Origin: Chitinophaga agrisoli
GTDB lineage: Bacteria; Bacteroidota; Bacteroidia; Chitinophagales; Chitinophagaceae
Assembly: GCF_008386695.1 (NCBI RefSeq)
Contig: NZ_VUOC01000004.1
Span: 3,324,576 to 3,388,575, forward strand
Reading direction: 5' to 3'
Length of the DNA: 64,000 nt
In this document: in pieces, positions 45,522 through 55,139 of the stretch
How positions within the stretch are numbered: the first letter of the stretch is position 1
Layout: every line of letters begins with the position of its first letter
Made by a program: the position numbers and the translations under genes
The notes under the pieces: generated by a model
What the model was told of the DNA's origin: nothing
The model's input: only the letters and a program-made list of their open reading frames with translations
Databases searched by the model: none

Positions 45522-45543
45522 AACATATGATATTATAAATGTT

Positions 45544-45580
45544 AAAATCCGTTCACCAGCTGGTGAACGGATTTTTTTTT
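45544..45580 (+). terminator. Rho-independent terminator after rny
   Basis: A 32-bp perfect palindrome (45544-45575, arms AAAATCCGTTCACCAG and its complement), then T's to 45580. Confidence 0.9.
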
Positions 45581-45618
45581 AGGTAGATAACGTAACTTGT
45601 AAGGCCAATTTTCCTCTT

Positions 45619-46470
45619 ATGAGCCAAAATCCCTGCCGGTACTCCCTTTCCGGGCGTACATACTTACTCCCGTACCTGTTATTAACTTTTGCAGCCATAG
45701 TAATGGTATCCTGCGGTAAAGATGATGTAGCCCGTCCGCAACAGCCCAGGATAGACAGCTTGCATTCGCGGTTCGTGCTCAATGCCAGCGCATTCAATTA
45801 CAGCATATTGCCCATAGGCGCTGTGCCCACCGGTGATCCCTTTCCGATGGTATTATTCTCCTACCGGGATGGGAAACCGTACCTGCGTACCGGCTATGGA
45901 ATAGAATTGGGTTTCATCAATGTCCGCTACAGCCGGCTGGTATATGATAGCGTGGCTTATAACGGCAATAGCCTTATCACTACTATCACCATCACGCGGC
46001 ATTACCGGGGCACAGATATTAACATGCCGCCCCGGCAGCGGGATATTGTCCTGGAAAACGGCCGCATGCTGCAGCAGATCACAGAAAAAGATACCACGCG
46101 CTACTATTATGACGGCAACAAGCTCTCCCGGCGCGAGATCCGCTCAAAAAGCCATAGAGTAACACAGCAGTTCTATTTTAACCTGAGCGGAAACCTCGAA
46201 AAAGTGACCAGCCGCGATAGCAGTAATTACGATAATGCATTACTTGGCACTACCGAAGAAACTTTTAGCGGGTACGATAACAGTCCTAATCCTTTCCGTC
46301 AGCGTTTCCTGATGATATGGGAGGACCTGTTCTACCGGAGCCTGTCCGTAAATAATTATACCCAATATAACATGGTCACCTACACACCAGGGATCGACAT
46401 CCCCGCCATGACAAACATTGTCAGCACCTTTTACTACCGTAACGACGGCACGCTGGATTTTACAAAATAA
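45619..46470 (+). CDS. Lipoprotein of unknown function
   Basis: 283 residues with a lipoprotein signal (VMVSCG, modified Cys32). The rest is beta-rich, with repeated segments reminiscent of YD/RHS-like short strands (DTTRYYYDGNKLSRREIRS, QFYFNLSGNLEKVTSRD, YYRNDGTLDF). That pattern is common in DUF4595-type Bacteroidota lipoproteins, but I do not claim the family. Single gene between the rny terminator and a DUF1080 gene. Confidence 0.75.
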   Translation: MSQNPCRYSLSGRTYLLPYLLLTFAAIVMVSCGKDDVARPQQPRIDSLHSRFVLNASAFNYSILPIGAVPTGDPFPMVLFSYRDGKPYLRTGYGIELGFINVRYSRLVYDSVAYNGNSLITTITITRHYRGTDINMPPRQRDIVLENGRMLQQITEKDTTRYYYDGNKLSRREIRSKSHRVTQQFYFNLSGNLEKVTSRDSSNYDNALLGTTEETFSGYDNSPNPFRQRFLMIWEDLFYRSLSVNNYTQYNMVTYTPGIDIPAMTNIVSTFYYRNDGTLDFTK

Positions 46471-46531
46471 ACCGGTAAAATGCTTATCTTAAGGTCTTTG
46501 TGAACATTCAAATCCTTAATAAAGCAGCATC

Positions 46532-47146
46532 ATGAAAAGCACCACGTCTTTACGCGCCGGCCTGCTGGCAGCAGGTTTATTTTTGGCTACAACAGCCGCT
46601 ATGGCGCAGAAAGCCCAACCCTTATTCAATGGTAAGAACCTGGACGGCTGGAAGATCTACGGCACAGAAAAATGGTATGTAGACAACGGCACCCTGGTAT
46701 GCGAAAGCGGCCCGGATAAAGAATATGGCTACCTAGGTACCGATAAGGACTTCAAGGACTTTGAACTGACCGTGGAGTTTAAGCAGGAAGCCAACGGTAA
46801 CAGCGGCGTATTCTTCCACTCTACCATAGAAGGCACCAAGATCACCGGCTGGCAGGCAGAAGTAGCCCCTCCCAATTCCCATACTGGCGGTATTTACGAA
46901 TCTTATGGGCGCGGATGGCTTATACAGCCCACTGCTGATAAGGAACAATACCTGAAAATGGGCGAATGGAACACCATGAAGGTGCGGGTCAAGGGCAACG
47001 AGGTAACCACCTGGCTCAATGGGCACGAAATGATCACCCTGAACGATGAAAAGATTGGCGGGCGCAATGGCCAGATAGCCCTGCAAATACATTCCGGCGG
47101 CGGTATTAAGGTACGCTGGCGCAATATCCGCATACAAACCCTGTAA
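46532..47146 (+). CDS. DUF1080 family protein (3-keto-disaccharide hydrolase), single domain
   Basis: 204 residues: signal peptide (cut near AMAQK) and one concanavalin-like DUF1080 domain (LFNGKNLDGWKIYG at the start; GVFFHSTIEG, WQAEVAPPNS; WNTMKVRVKGNEVTTWLNG and GQIALQIHSGG at the end). The family includes enzymes that break 3-keto-glycosides after oxidation of the sugar. It lies before a SusC/SusD pair but has its own terminator; a second, two-domain DUF1080 gene sits beside the other SusC/SusD pair in this window. Confidence 0.92.
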   Translation: MKSTTSLRAGLLAAGLFLATTAAMAQKAQPLFNGKNLDGWKIYGTEKWYVDNGTLVCESGPDKEYGYLGTDKDFKDFELTVEFKQEANGNSGVFFHSTIEGTKITGWQAEVAPPNSHTGGIYESYGRGWLIQPTADKEQYLKMGEWNTMKVRVKGNEVTTWLNGHEMITLNDEKIGGRNGQIALQIHSGGGIKVRWRNIRIQTL

Positions 47147-47197
47147 TCCGCAGCGCGGCACAGAAAATCATATTATAATACGCTGTAATGCACTACC

Positions 47198-47238
47198 AGC
47201 GGCCTGTTCCATTTATTAAGCGGACAGGCCGCTTTTTT
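47198..47238 (+). terminator. Terminator after the DUF1080 gene
   Basis: AGCGGCCTGT (47198-47207) / ACAGGCCGCT (47224-47233), 16-nt loop, then T's. It separates the DUF1080 gene from the following susC. Confidence 0.85.
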
Positions 47239-47249
47239 ATATATAATTA

Positions 47250-47265
47250 TTGCAATCGTTTGCAA
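47250..47265. promoter_or_regulatory. LacI-type operator before susC (locus 1)
   Basis: TTGCAATCGTTTGCAA (47250-47265), a near-perfect palindrome with the CG centre typical of LacI/GalR operators. The 14-bp core TGCAATCGTTTGCA is identical at 60761-60774. The TTTG inside (47259-47262) lies 20 bp before TATCTTG (47283-47289), so the operator would cover a promoter -33 element, consistent with repression. Confidence 0.6.
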
Positions 47266-47338
47266 ATTATCTACGGGGTTATTATCTTGTTAACTCGGAC
47301 TGAAAAAACCATTTAAAGTTAAACTTACATTTCACGCT

Positions 47339-50338
47339 ATGAAGAACATGCTCAAGAGGGGCGGACTGTGGCTATTTCTGCTATGCCACTGCCTGATCGT
47401 CCACGCCCAAAATGCCACCATTCAAGGAAACGTAACAGATGCCAAGACCGGCGCGCCGCTGCCGGGAGTGACGGTATCTGTAAAAGGCAAATCCAGCGGC
47501 ACGCAAACAGACCCCCAGGGCCATTACAAGCTGTCATTGCCCGGCGGCGGCGCCACCCTGGTGTTTTCTTTTATCGGGTACCTGCCGCAGGAAGAACCGG
47601 TAAATGGCCGCTCCACTATCGACATAAAGCTGGGTGAAGACCTGAAAAAGCTGGAAGAAGTAGTGGTAGTGGGTTATGGCGCCCAGAAAAAGAAAGATGT
47701 GACCGGCGCTATTGCCTCCATCAATTCCAAATCCATACAGGAAGTATCCGTTACCAACCCGCAACAGGCGTTGCAGGGCCGCGTAGCCGGTATTGATGTA
47801 TTGATCAACAGTAACAAACCCGGTGATGAGCCCCGGGTGCGCGTACGCGGTAACCGCTCCATTACAGCCGGTAACGACCCGCTGTATGTGGTAGATGGGA
47901 TCCCTTATGCCGGTAACCTGAACGATATTAACCCTTCAGATATATCCTCCATGGATGTGCTGAAGGACGCCTCTGCCACGGCCATCTATGGCTCCCGCGG
48001 CGCCAACGGTGTAATACTGGTCACCACCACGCGGGGTAAGTCGGCAATGCCCACCCGGGTAACCTATAACGCAGATTATGGCATTATCAAAGCATTGGGT
48101 ACCACGGATATGATGGATGCCACCCAATATACCAATATGAGAAGGGAGGCCAACCGCACGATCGGGAAGTATAATGATAACAACCCCGATTCTTCCGATG
48201 CCGCCATTTTCACGCCCCTTGAATACGAGAACATAAAACGGGGCGTAAATACCAACTGGCAGGACCTGCTGCTGTCTACCGGCTGGCAAACATCCCATAA
48301 CCTGGGCATATCCGGCGGCTCAGAGAAGACCAAATATGCCGCCAGCCTGGGCTATTTTAAACAACAGGGCGTATTTGAGCTGCAGAGCTATGAGCGTTAT
48401 AATATACATGTGAACCTGGACCAGGAGATCACCAAACGTATACGCGCAGGCGTATCCCTGCTGGGCACGTACAGCAAACGGCGGGGCGAGACCTATAACG
48501 GGATGAGCGCGGCCCTGAAAATGCTGCCCATTGCAGACCCGTACGATGCCAACGGTAACCTCATCATCCTCCCCACTGGCGATAGCCAGCAGCCCAACGC
48601 GTTGCTGGATTATGTGCCCGGCAACCGTGTAGAAGACAGGAACCGTTTCCGCCTGTTCACCAGCCTGTATGGCGAAGTGGATATCGTGGATGGTCTTAAA
48701 TACCGGCTGAATGTAGGCCCGGATCTTCAGACCAGCAACTATGGCCTGTTCCAGGGTAAGAACAACACAGACCTGCTGATAGGCGGCGGCGATGCCACTG
48801 CTCAAAAGACCAACCAAACCGTATTCGCTTACACAGTAGAGAACCTGCTTACTTATAATAAAGTATTCAATAAGAAACATAACCTGGGCGTTACCGCCCT
48901 GTATAGCGTGCAGCGCCAGCGCGAAGACACCTCTAACGCCAGTGTAAGAGGCCTGCCGGTAGAAAGCATGCAATTCTATAACCTGGATGATGCCGGCAAC
49001 GTAACCGCGCTTGGCAGCCAGCTGGGCACCTGGACCATCCTCTCTTATATGGGCCGTATCAATTATGGCTTTGACGACCGTTACCTGATCACCTTAACCC
49101 TGCGTGCGGACGGATCTTCCCGTTTTGCGCCGGGTAAACAATGGGGTTATTTCCCCTCTGTGGCCGTGGCCTGGAACATGACCAGCGAAACGTTCATGAA
49201 AAACATTTCCTGGCTGGACAACCTGAAGGTGCGCGGCAGCTACGGTAAGATTGGTAACACCGGTATACCGCCATATGCCACACAGGGCGCGTTGTTACGC
49301 ACGCCGTACTCCTTTAACAACAAAGGCCTGTTGGGATATCAGCCCAACCAGCTGCGCAATCCCAACCTTACCTGGGAAACCACCGCTTCTGTGAACGTAG
49401 GCTTTGACTATAGCCTGTTCAAAGGCCGTATTAGCGGTACCGTGGACTGGTACAAACAGAAGACCACAGATCTGTTGCTCCAACGCCTGCTGCCCTTCAG
49501 CAATGGCTTCAACAGCGTGCTGGAAAACGTAGGCTCTACGCAGAACAAGGGCTTTGAAGCAGCATTATCCGCCGCCATTATCCAAAACCCTAATGGGTTT
49601 AACTGGAGCATGGATGTGAATTTTTTCCTGAACCGGGAAAAGATCCTGTCATTGGGCAACGGCGGTAAAAACGACCCTGGTAACAGCTGGTTCATAGGCC
49701 AGCCTATTACCGTGTATTATGATTACCAGAAAGTAGGTATCTGGCAAACGGAAGCGGAAGCGCAGGTATATCAGCAGCACCAGGGTGAGATCCGTTTAAA
49801 TGATGTTAACCAGGACAAAAAGCTGGACGCAAATGACCGCGTGATCCTGGGTTCTCAACAGCCAGACTGGTCCGGCGGTTTTACCCAGCGTTTCTCCTGG
49901 AAAGGCATAGACCTTAACGTAGTAGCGTTTGCGCGCATAGGAGGTATGGTAAGAAGCGAGTTTTACCAGAACTACAATACCCTGTTTGGCCGGTATAACA
50001 ACCTGGATGTAAATTACTGGACGCCCTCCAATCATACCAATGATTTTCCGCTGCCCAACCGCAACCAGGAGCGCCCCAATAACTATACCGCCCTCAGTTA
50101 TTTTGACGCCACCTTCTTCAAGATCCGTAATATAGGCATAGGCTACACGCTGCCGCAGGATCTGATGAAACGCTGGGGTATGCAATCCCTGCGGGTACAT
50201 GCGGATGTTAAGCAGCCGCTGATCCTGGCGCCTTACCGTCAGAAATATAAAGGTATAGATCCGGAAGATGTGACAACCATCACCGTGGACGCACCGGCCA
50301 CCTGGATGCTGCAATTTGGGATCAATGCTACTTTTTAA
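47339..50338 (+). CDS. SusC/RagA-type TonB-linked outer-membrane protein (locus 1)
   Basis: Outer-membrane glycan importer, 999 residues. Signal peptide ending near IVHAQ, CarboxypepD_reg-like domain about 27-105 (GNVTDAKTGAPLPGVTVSVK), TonB-box-like EEVVVVGYGAQKKKDVTGAI, plug through about 240, barrel to the C-terminal GINATF. No STN domain, so it does not signal through FecR; regulation probably comes from a LacI-type operator before it. Followed 19 bp later by its SusD partner. Confidence 0.95.
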   Translation: MKNMLKRGGLWLFLLCHCLIVHAQNATIQGNVTDAKTGAPLPGVTVSVKGKSSGTQTDPQGHYKLSLPGGGATLVFSFIGYLPQEEPVNGRSTIDIKLGEDLKKLEEVVVVGYGAQKKKDVTGAIASINSKSIQEVSVTNPQQALQGRVAGIDVLINSNKPGDEPRVRVRGNRSITAGNDPLYVVDGIPYAGNLNDINPSDISSMDVLKDASATAIYGSRGANGVILVTTTRGKSAMPTRVTYNADYGIIKALGTTDMMDATQYTNMRREANRTIGKYNDNNPDSSDAAIFTPLEYENIKRGVNTNWQDLLLSTGWQTSHNLGISGGSEKTKYAASLGYFKQQGVFELQSYERYNIHVNLDQEITKRIRAGVSLLGTYSKRRGETYNGMSAALKMLPIADPYDANGNLIILPTGDSQQPNALLDYVPGNRVEDRNRFRLFTSLYGEVDIVDGLKYRLNVGPDLQTSNYGLFQGKNNTDLLIGGGDATAQKTNQTVFAYTVENLLTYNKVFNKKHNLGVTALYSVQRQREDTSNASVRGLPVESMQFYNLDDAGNVTALGSQLGTWTILSYMGRINYGFDDRYLITLTLRADGSSRFAPGKQWGYFPSVAVAWNMTSETFMKNISWLDNLKVRGSYGKIGNTGIPPYATQGALLRTPYSFNNKGLLGYQPNQLRNPNLTWETTASVNVGFDYSLFKGRISGTVDWYKQKTTDLLLQRLLPFSNGFNSVLENVGSTQNKGFEAALSAAIIQNPNGFNWSMDVNFFLNREKILSLGNGGKNDPGNSWFIGQPITVYYDYQKVGIWQTEAEAQVYQQHQGEIRLNDVNQDKKLDANDRVILGSQQPDWSGGFTQRFSWKGIDLNVVAFARIGGMVRSEFYQNYNTLFGRYNNLDVNYWTPSNHTNDFPLPNRNQERPNNYTALSYFDATFFKIRNIGIGYTLPQDLMKRWGMQSLRVHADVKQPLILAPYRQKYKGIDPEDVTTITVDAPATWMLQFGINATF

Positions 50339-50357
50339 TGCTTAAAAACCGCAAGTA

Positions 50358-51989
50358 ATGAACAAGAGAAAAATATACTGGTTAATAGCGTTGCTGGGCT
50401 TTGCCACGGTAAGCTGTAACAAAATGCTGGAGGAAGACCTGGTATCTACCGTAAACGACGATTTTTATAATACCGCCAGCGGCTTCAACTCCGCTATTAA
50501 TGGTTCTTACCTGGCCATGCGCAGCTTTTACAGCACGGAAAGGGGAATGACGCTGACCGTGTTTGGCACAGATACCTACTCCAACGGCTCTGATGGCGAC
50601 TTTAAATGGGTGAACCAATACACCTCCCAGCTGGATGGCCGCTATGCCCACCTGCGGGAGCTCTGGAACTCTGTTTACCAATCCATAAACACCTGCAATG
50701 TGGTGATAAGCCGGGCCGATAATATCCCTGGTCTGGATTCCGCCGTAAAACGTAATGGCGTAGCGCAGGCACGTTTCTGCCGCGCGCATTACCATTTTTT
50801 GCTGATGCAGATGTTTGGCGCCGTTCCCTTACGCCTGACGGAAAATAAGGATATCGTAACAGAAGCATATCGCGACTCTGCGGTGAATATCTATAACGCA
50901 GTGATCGAAGACCTGCTGTATGCGGAGGCCAACCTGCCGGAGGTATTAAATACCGCGGACTTCGGCCGCGCCAGCAAACCGGCTGCAGAGCACCTGCTGG
51001 CCAGGGTTTACCTGACCCGTGGCTACTCTAACCTGAAACAGCCTACGGATTTTGACAATGCCGCCAAATATGCGCAGATGGTGATCAGCAACTACGGCTT
51101 TTCACTGCTGCCGGATGTAGGCCAGGTATGGGCCCAGGGCAAGGAGAACAATGCAGAAACAGTATGGGCAGTGCAGTACACCAACGACGCGCTATACAAT
51201 ACCGCGGATAATAATGCCTGCCGGTTCTTCCTGATGCAGTATGACATCCTTAAAGGTATGAAGCGCGATCTGCCCAATGGCACCCCCTGGAAACGCTTCC
51301 GCCCTACAAAATTCCTGCTGGATACCCTTTACCAGGAACGGGTGCACGATAGCCGGTATGAGAAATTCTTTACCTCCGTATGGAGAGTGAACGCCCCCAC
51401 CGGTAACCTGAAAATGGGCGATACCTCCGTATGGATGCCAGGTTATAACGTAACAGACGAAGAGATCAAGAGTAAGCCTTACCTGCTGGTACCGCCCCGG
51501 AACTATACACAGGTATTATATCCTTCCCTTAACAAATTTGCGGACGCGCTGCGCCCGGATAACCAGGCCTCCGGCGTACGGCCCTTTATCGCCTTCCGCC
51601 TGGCGGAAGATTATCTGAACGCCGCGGAAGCATTCGTGATGAAAGGCGAGCCCGCCAATGCCCTCCCCCTCATCAATACCTTGCGTATGCGTGCCGCCCG
51701 CCAGGGCGCCACACCGGAAGAAACGGAAGCGCACCGCCAGGCCATGAAGGTAACGCAGGCCCAGATGACACTGGATTTCATGTTAGATGAAAGGGCACGG
51801 GAGATGGTAGGTGAGCAAACCCGCTGGTTTGACCTGAAACGCACCGGCACCCTGCTGGACCGGGTAAAGAAACACAACCCGGAAGCGGCTAATAATATCC
51901 GGCCCAAACATCTGCTGCGCCCCATTCCGCAGGATCAGATAGACAGGGTGAGCAACCCGGCCGATTTTCCGCAGAACCCGGAATATTAG
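50358..51989 (+). CDS. SusD/RagB-type surface lipoprotein (locus 1)
   Basis: Glycan-binding lid of the SusC channel, 543 residues. Lipoprotein signal TVSC with Cys20, SusD-like TPR helices (ARFCRAHYHFLLMQMFGAVP; GRASKPAAEHLLARVYLTRG), and the C-terminal RagB part (FRLAEDYLNAAEAFVMKGEP; LDFMLDERAREMVGEQTRWF) ending HLLRPIPQDQI...NPEY. Forms one operon with susC. Confidence 0.95.
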   Translation: MNKRKIYWLIALLGFATVSCNKMLEEDLVSTVNDDFYNTASGFNSAINGSYLAMRSFYSTERGMTLTVFGTDTYSNGSDGDFKWVNQYTSQLDGRYAHLRELWNSVYQSINTCNVVISRADNIPGLDSAVKRNGVAQARFCRAHYHFLLMQMFGAVPLRLTENKDIVTEAYRDSAVNIYNAVIEDLLYAEANLPEVLNTADFGRASKPAAEHLLARVYLTRGYSNLKQPTDFDNAAKYAQMVISNYGFSLLPDVGQVWAQGKENNAETVWAVQYTNDALYNTADNNACRFFLMQYDILKGMKRDLPNGTPWKRFRPTKFLLDTLYQERVHDSRYEKFFTSVWRVNAPTGNLKMGDTSVWMPGYNVTDEEIKSKPYLLVPPRNYTQVLYPSLNKFADALRPDNQASGVRPFIAFRLAEDYLNAAEAFVMKGEPANALPLINTLRMRAARQGATPEETEAHRQAMKVTQAQMTLDFMLDERAREMVGEQTRWFDLKRTGTLLDRVKKHNPEAANNIRPKHLLRPIPQDQIDRVSNPADFPQNPEY

Positions 51990-52028
51990 TAAGAACAGGT
52001 TTACGAATAGTTATATGATGTAGATCCG

Positions 52029-52067
52029 GCAGCGGGCTATCCTCGTGATGGTCCGCTGCTCCTTTTT
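52029..52067 (+). terminator. Terminator after susCD locus 1
   Basis: GCAGCGGGC (52029-52037) / GTCCGCTGC (52051-52059), 13-nt loop, then TCC and five T's. Confidence 0.7.
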
Positions 52068-52122
52068 AGGCAATATACCCGCTGATTTATTGTAACTTGT
52101 TTACCTTAAAAACCCTAACGTT

Positions 52123-52704
52123 ATGTCCCAAAAGAAAATACTCTTCCTTACCGGCGATTATGCAGAAGATTATGAAACCATGGTACCGTTCCAGATGCTG
52201 CTGATGGTAGGCCACCAGGTGCATGCCGTATGCCCCGGCAAGGTAGCCGGCGACAAAGTGATCACCGCTATCCATGATTTTGAAGGCGACCAGACCTACA
52301 GCGAAAAACGGGGCCATTATTTTGTGCTGAACGCGTCTTTTGCGGATATTAACCCGGCAGATTACGACGCCCTGGTGATTGCCGGCGGCCGCGCCCCGGA
52401 ATACCTGCGGATGGACAGGAAGGTAATAGACCTGGTAAAATACTTTGTAAATAACAATAAACCCCTGGCGGCCATTTGCCATGCCATCCAGATCCTGACG
52501 GTGGCGGATGTGGTACGGGGCAAAAAACTGACCGCCTACCCGGCCGTAGGCCCGGAAGTGACCATTGCCGGCGGACACTACCAGGCAGTGAACATAGACG
52601 AAGCGGTAACGGACGGCCTGCTGGTAACAGCGCCCGCCTGGCCGGCACACCCGCAATGGATAGCGGCTTTTCTGAAAGTGCTGGGCACGAAGATAGAATT
52701 GTAA
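52123..52704 (+). CDS. DJ-1/PfpI family protein
   Basis: 193-residue class I glutamine-amidotransferase-like protein. Nucleophile elbow AAICHAI with Cys119 and His120, preceded by VIAGGRAPEYLR; an acidic residue near GDYAEDYE (Glu15/Glu18) would be the third active-site member. Family members act as proteases, glyoxalases or stress proteins; which one is not decided. Sits between susCD and atpG, with its own transcript. Confidence 0.9.
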   Translation: MSQKKILFLTGDYAEDYETMVPFQMLLMVGHQVHAVCPGKVAGDKVITAIHDFEGDQTYSEKRGHYFVLNASFADINPADYDALVIAGGRAPEYLRMDRKVIDLVKYFVNNNKPLAAICHAIQILTVADVVRGKKLTAYPAVGPEVTIAGGHYQAVNIDEAVTDGLLVTAPAWPAHPQWIAAFLKVLGTKIEL

Positions 52705-52857
52705 CCGGGGCAGGGTCATATATCAGAAACCCCCATACCTTACCGGGTTGGTGGTCTGTAGCCGTAATTTTTAATCGGTAACCCAATGATTTTTAGCCTT
52801 TTACTCCGTATTCAAATAATCCTTTCTCCCCTATTTCTTAATTTTGGCAGCAATGCT

Positions 52858-52865
52858 TACCTTTG
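52858..52865 (+). promoter_or_regulatory. atpG promoter -7 box
   Basis: TACCTTTG, a perfect TAnnTTTG, 29 bp before the atpG ATG. No TTG at the ideal spacing; TTTC at about 52834 is the nearest candidate. Confidence 0.45.
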
Positions 52866-52894
52866 CAGCCAAATTGAATAATTCCTAAACTACT

Positions 52895-53785
52895 ATGTCC
52901 GGACAGCTTAAAGAAGTTCGTAACCGTATAAAATCAGTACAATCCAGCCAGCAGATCACCAAGGCGATGAAAATGGTGAGCGCCGCCAAGTTAAGGCGTG
53001 CGCAGGATGCCATTCTCCTGATGCGTCCTTATGCGCTCAAACTCCAGGAAATGCTGCAAAACATTGTTTCCAATACGGAGGGCGATATAGATATGTCCCT
53101 GGCTGCCCAAAGGCCCATAGAAAAAGTACTGGTGGTAGTGATCACTTCTGACCGCGGGCTGTGCGGCGCATACAACTCTAACCTTATTAAGCTCACCAAA
53201 CAGCTGATCCGCGAGAAATACGCAGAGCAGTTTGCACAGGGGCATGTAGATATTATGCCGATCGGTAAAAAGGGCTGGGAGCACTTTGTAAAGAACGGTT
53301 ATAAAGTAAATGACGAATACTGGCACCTGTTTGCCAACCTTAATTTTGAGCACGTAAAAGAGGCCGCTGCGGTAGCCTTGAACGGCTTCATCAAAGGTAC
53401 TTACGACGCTGTGGAGATCGTGTACAGCCAGTTCCGCAACGCCGCTACCCAGGTATTTGTAGCTGAGCCTTTCCTGCCCATAGCTAAAGTGGAAAACAAA
53501 GCAGACGGTCAGAAAAAGATAAAAGCCGATTACATCTTCGAACCGGAGAAGGAAACGCTGATCGCGGAGCTGATGCCCAAGATCCTGAACACCCAATTCT
53601 TTAAGGCCATCCTGGACGCCCACGCTTCTGAGTATGGCGCCCGTATGACGGCAATGGATAAAGCCAGTGAGAACGCCAATGAGTTGCTGCGCAACCTGAA
53701 GCTTTCTTACAACCGTGCCCGTCAGGCCGCTATCACTACCGAACTGACAGAGATTGTGAGTGGCGCTGCCGCACTGGCAGGCTAA
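52895..53785 (+). CDS. atpG: F0F1 ATP synthase gamma subunit
   Basis: Central rotor shaft of ATP synthase, 296 residues. Typical N-terminus SGQLKEVRNRIKSVQSSQQI and C-terminal NELLRNLKLSYNRARQAAIT helix; VVVITSDRGLCGAYNSN in the middle is the family signature. Unusually, no other atp gene is adjacent: a DJ-1 gene precedes and scpB follows, and a -7 box and a terminator enclose it as a single-gene transcript. Confidence 0.97.
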   Translation: MSGQLKEVRNRIKSVQSSQQITKAMKMVSAAKLRRAQDAILLMRPYALKLQEMLQNIVSNTEGDIDMSLAAQRPIEKVLVVVITSDRGLCGAYNSNLIKLTKQLIREKYAEQFAQGHVDIMPIGKKGWEHFVKNGYKVNDEYWHLFANLNFEHVKEAAAVALNGFIKGTYDAVEIVYSQFRNAATQVFVAEPFLPIAKVENKADGQKKIKADYIFEPEKETLIAELMPKILNTQFFKAILDAHASEYGARMTAMDKASENANELLRNLKLSYNRARQAAITTELTEIVSGAAALAG

Positions 53786-53837
53786 TGTGAAGGTTATTCA
53801 CAATAAATCAACAGCAGAAAATTCTTATTTCTTCAAG

Positions 53838-53878
53838 AACGTCAAAGACTGTAACTTTCGGTCCTTGACGTTTTTTTT
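53838..53878 (+). terminator. Terminator after atpG
   Basis: AACGTCAAAGAC (53838-53849) / GTCCTTGACGTT (53861-53872), one mismatch, 11-nt loop, T run 53871-53878. Confidence 0.85.
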
Positions 53879-53899
53879 GTGCGTCACAAACACATCACC

Positions 53900-55075
53900 A
53901 TGGAAATCTCTCAGATCATACCGCACGTAGAGTCCTTAATATTCGCTTCAGACAGGCCCTTGCCTATGCTGGAAATAGTGGATATGCTCAATAATGCGCT
54001 GGCCTTCCTGGAAGACCGCGCCACATTGGACCAGATAGAGACCGCCGTGGAAGCCATCCGCGAAAAATACCACTCAGAGTTCTATGCTTTTGAAGTGCGC
54101 GAAAGCGGTGGCGGATACCAGTTCCTGACCAAAAAAGATTATTACCAGACCGTGGCCCAGCTGAACGGGGAAAAGTTCCTGAAACGCCTTTCCACCGCTG
54201 CGCTGGAAACCCTGGCCATCATCGCTTATAAACAACCTATCTCCAAAGGGGAAATAGAACATATACGCGGCGTAAGCTCTGATTACTCTATCCAGAAACT
54301 GCTGGAAAAAGAGCTGATCGTGATCTCCGGCCGTAGTGAAGACCTGCCCGGCAAACCGCTGCTGTACTCCACTTCCAAAGCCTTTATGGATTATTTTGGA
54401 CTGAACGGACCAGCTGATCTGCCCAAACTGCGCGAAGTGTTTGATGAAGAAACGGTGATACAGCCTACGCTGATCAACGATGAGCATTTTACGCATACCA
54501 ATAATGGCAGCCTGGTAGTATCCGAAACCGGGGAACTGGTAGAGGACTCGTTCATCCCTACGGTGACGATCATCGATGAAACGGCCTCCACTACAGCAGA
54601 TGCGGTAGAAGAAGTACCTGCTCCGGAAGATGAAACACCGGAAACAGACGCTACAACAGCAGCAACAGATGCGGATGCAACCGCTGATGCGGAAGATGAA
54701 TCTGCGATTGCAGAAACCACTGCTGAAGAGCAGCCGGATGAAACCACTGCTACACCAGATATTGAAGCCGCCGCTCCTATAGATGAGGATGAAGACGATG
54801 AAGACGAAGAAGAAGACGATTTTGATGAGGATTTTGAGGAGTTTGACGGCGAGGGTGAAGATGAGGATGAAGAAGACGACGAAGAGGATGAGGATGAGGA
54901 CGAAGAGGAAGGTGATGAAGATGGCGATGAGGAGGAAGAAGAAGAAGAGGATGATGAAGACGAAGACGATGAAGATTTAGACGACGAAGATGAGGAGGAC
55001 GAAGAGGAAGATGAGGATGACGAGGATGAGGATTTCGAAGATGAAGATGAGGAAGACGATGACGAGAAAAAATAA
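53900..55075 (+). CDS. scpB: Segregation and condensation protein B with long acidic tail
   Basis: Condensin accessory protein that works with ScpA and SMC. 391 residues from ATG 53900; a GTG at 53879 lies in the atpG terminator region and is unlikely. The ScpB core with two winged-helix domains occupies about 1-185 (PHVESLIFASDRPLPMLEIV; LAIIAYKQPISKGEIEHIRG). After it comes a Thr/Ala-rich stretch and then an almost pure Asp/Glu tail (about 295-391), doubling the usual family length. The tail is encoded by GA-rich repetitive codons (54780-55070). scpA is not nearby. Confidence 0.93.
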   Translation: MEISQIIPHVESLIFASDRPLPMLEIVDMLNNALAFLEDRATLDQIETAVEAIREKYHSEFYAFEVRESGGGYQFLTKKDYYQTVAQLNGEKFLKRLSTAALETLAIIAYKQPISKGEIEHIRGVSSDYSIQKLLEKELIVISGRSEDLPGKPLLYSTSKAFMDYFGLNGPADLPKLREVFDEETVIQPTLINDEHFTHTNNGSLVVSETGELVEDSFIPTVTIIDETASTTADAVEEVPAPEDETPETDATTAATDADATADAEDESAIAETTAEEQPDETTATPDIEAAAPIDEDEDDEDEEEDDFDEDFEEFDGEGEDEDEEDDEEDEDEDEEEGDEDGDEEEEEEEDDEDEDDEDLDDEDEEDEEEDEDDEDEDFEDEDEEDDDEKK

Positions 55076-55088
55076 ACCTTTATATAGT

Positions 55089-55128
55089 AAAAGCGTCCCG
55101 CTGATAAACTCAGCGGGACGCTTTTTTT
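55089..55128. terminator. Terminator shared by convergent scpB and pnp
   Basis: 16-bp perfect stem AAAAGCGTCCCGCTGA (55089-55104) / complement (55110-55125), 5-nt loop, T's to 55128. The A run on the left also gives a T tail to the leftward transcript. Confidence 0.9.
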
Positions 55129-55139
55129 ATTAATAGCTA

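Noticed and set aside
54783-54980. Lys/Met-rich 65-codon frame
   Set aside because: Frame-shifted reading of the Asp/Glu repeat in scpB.
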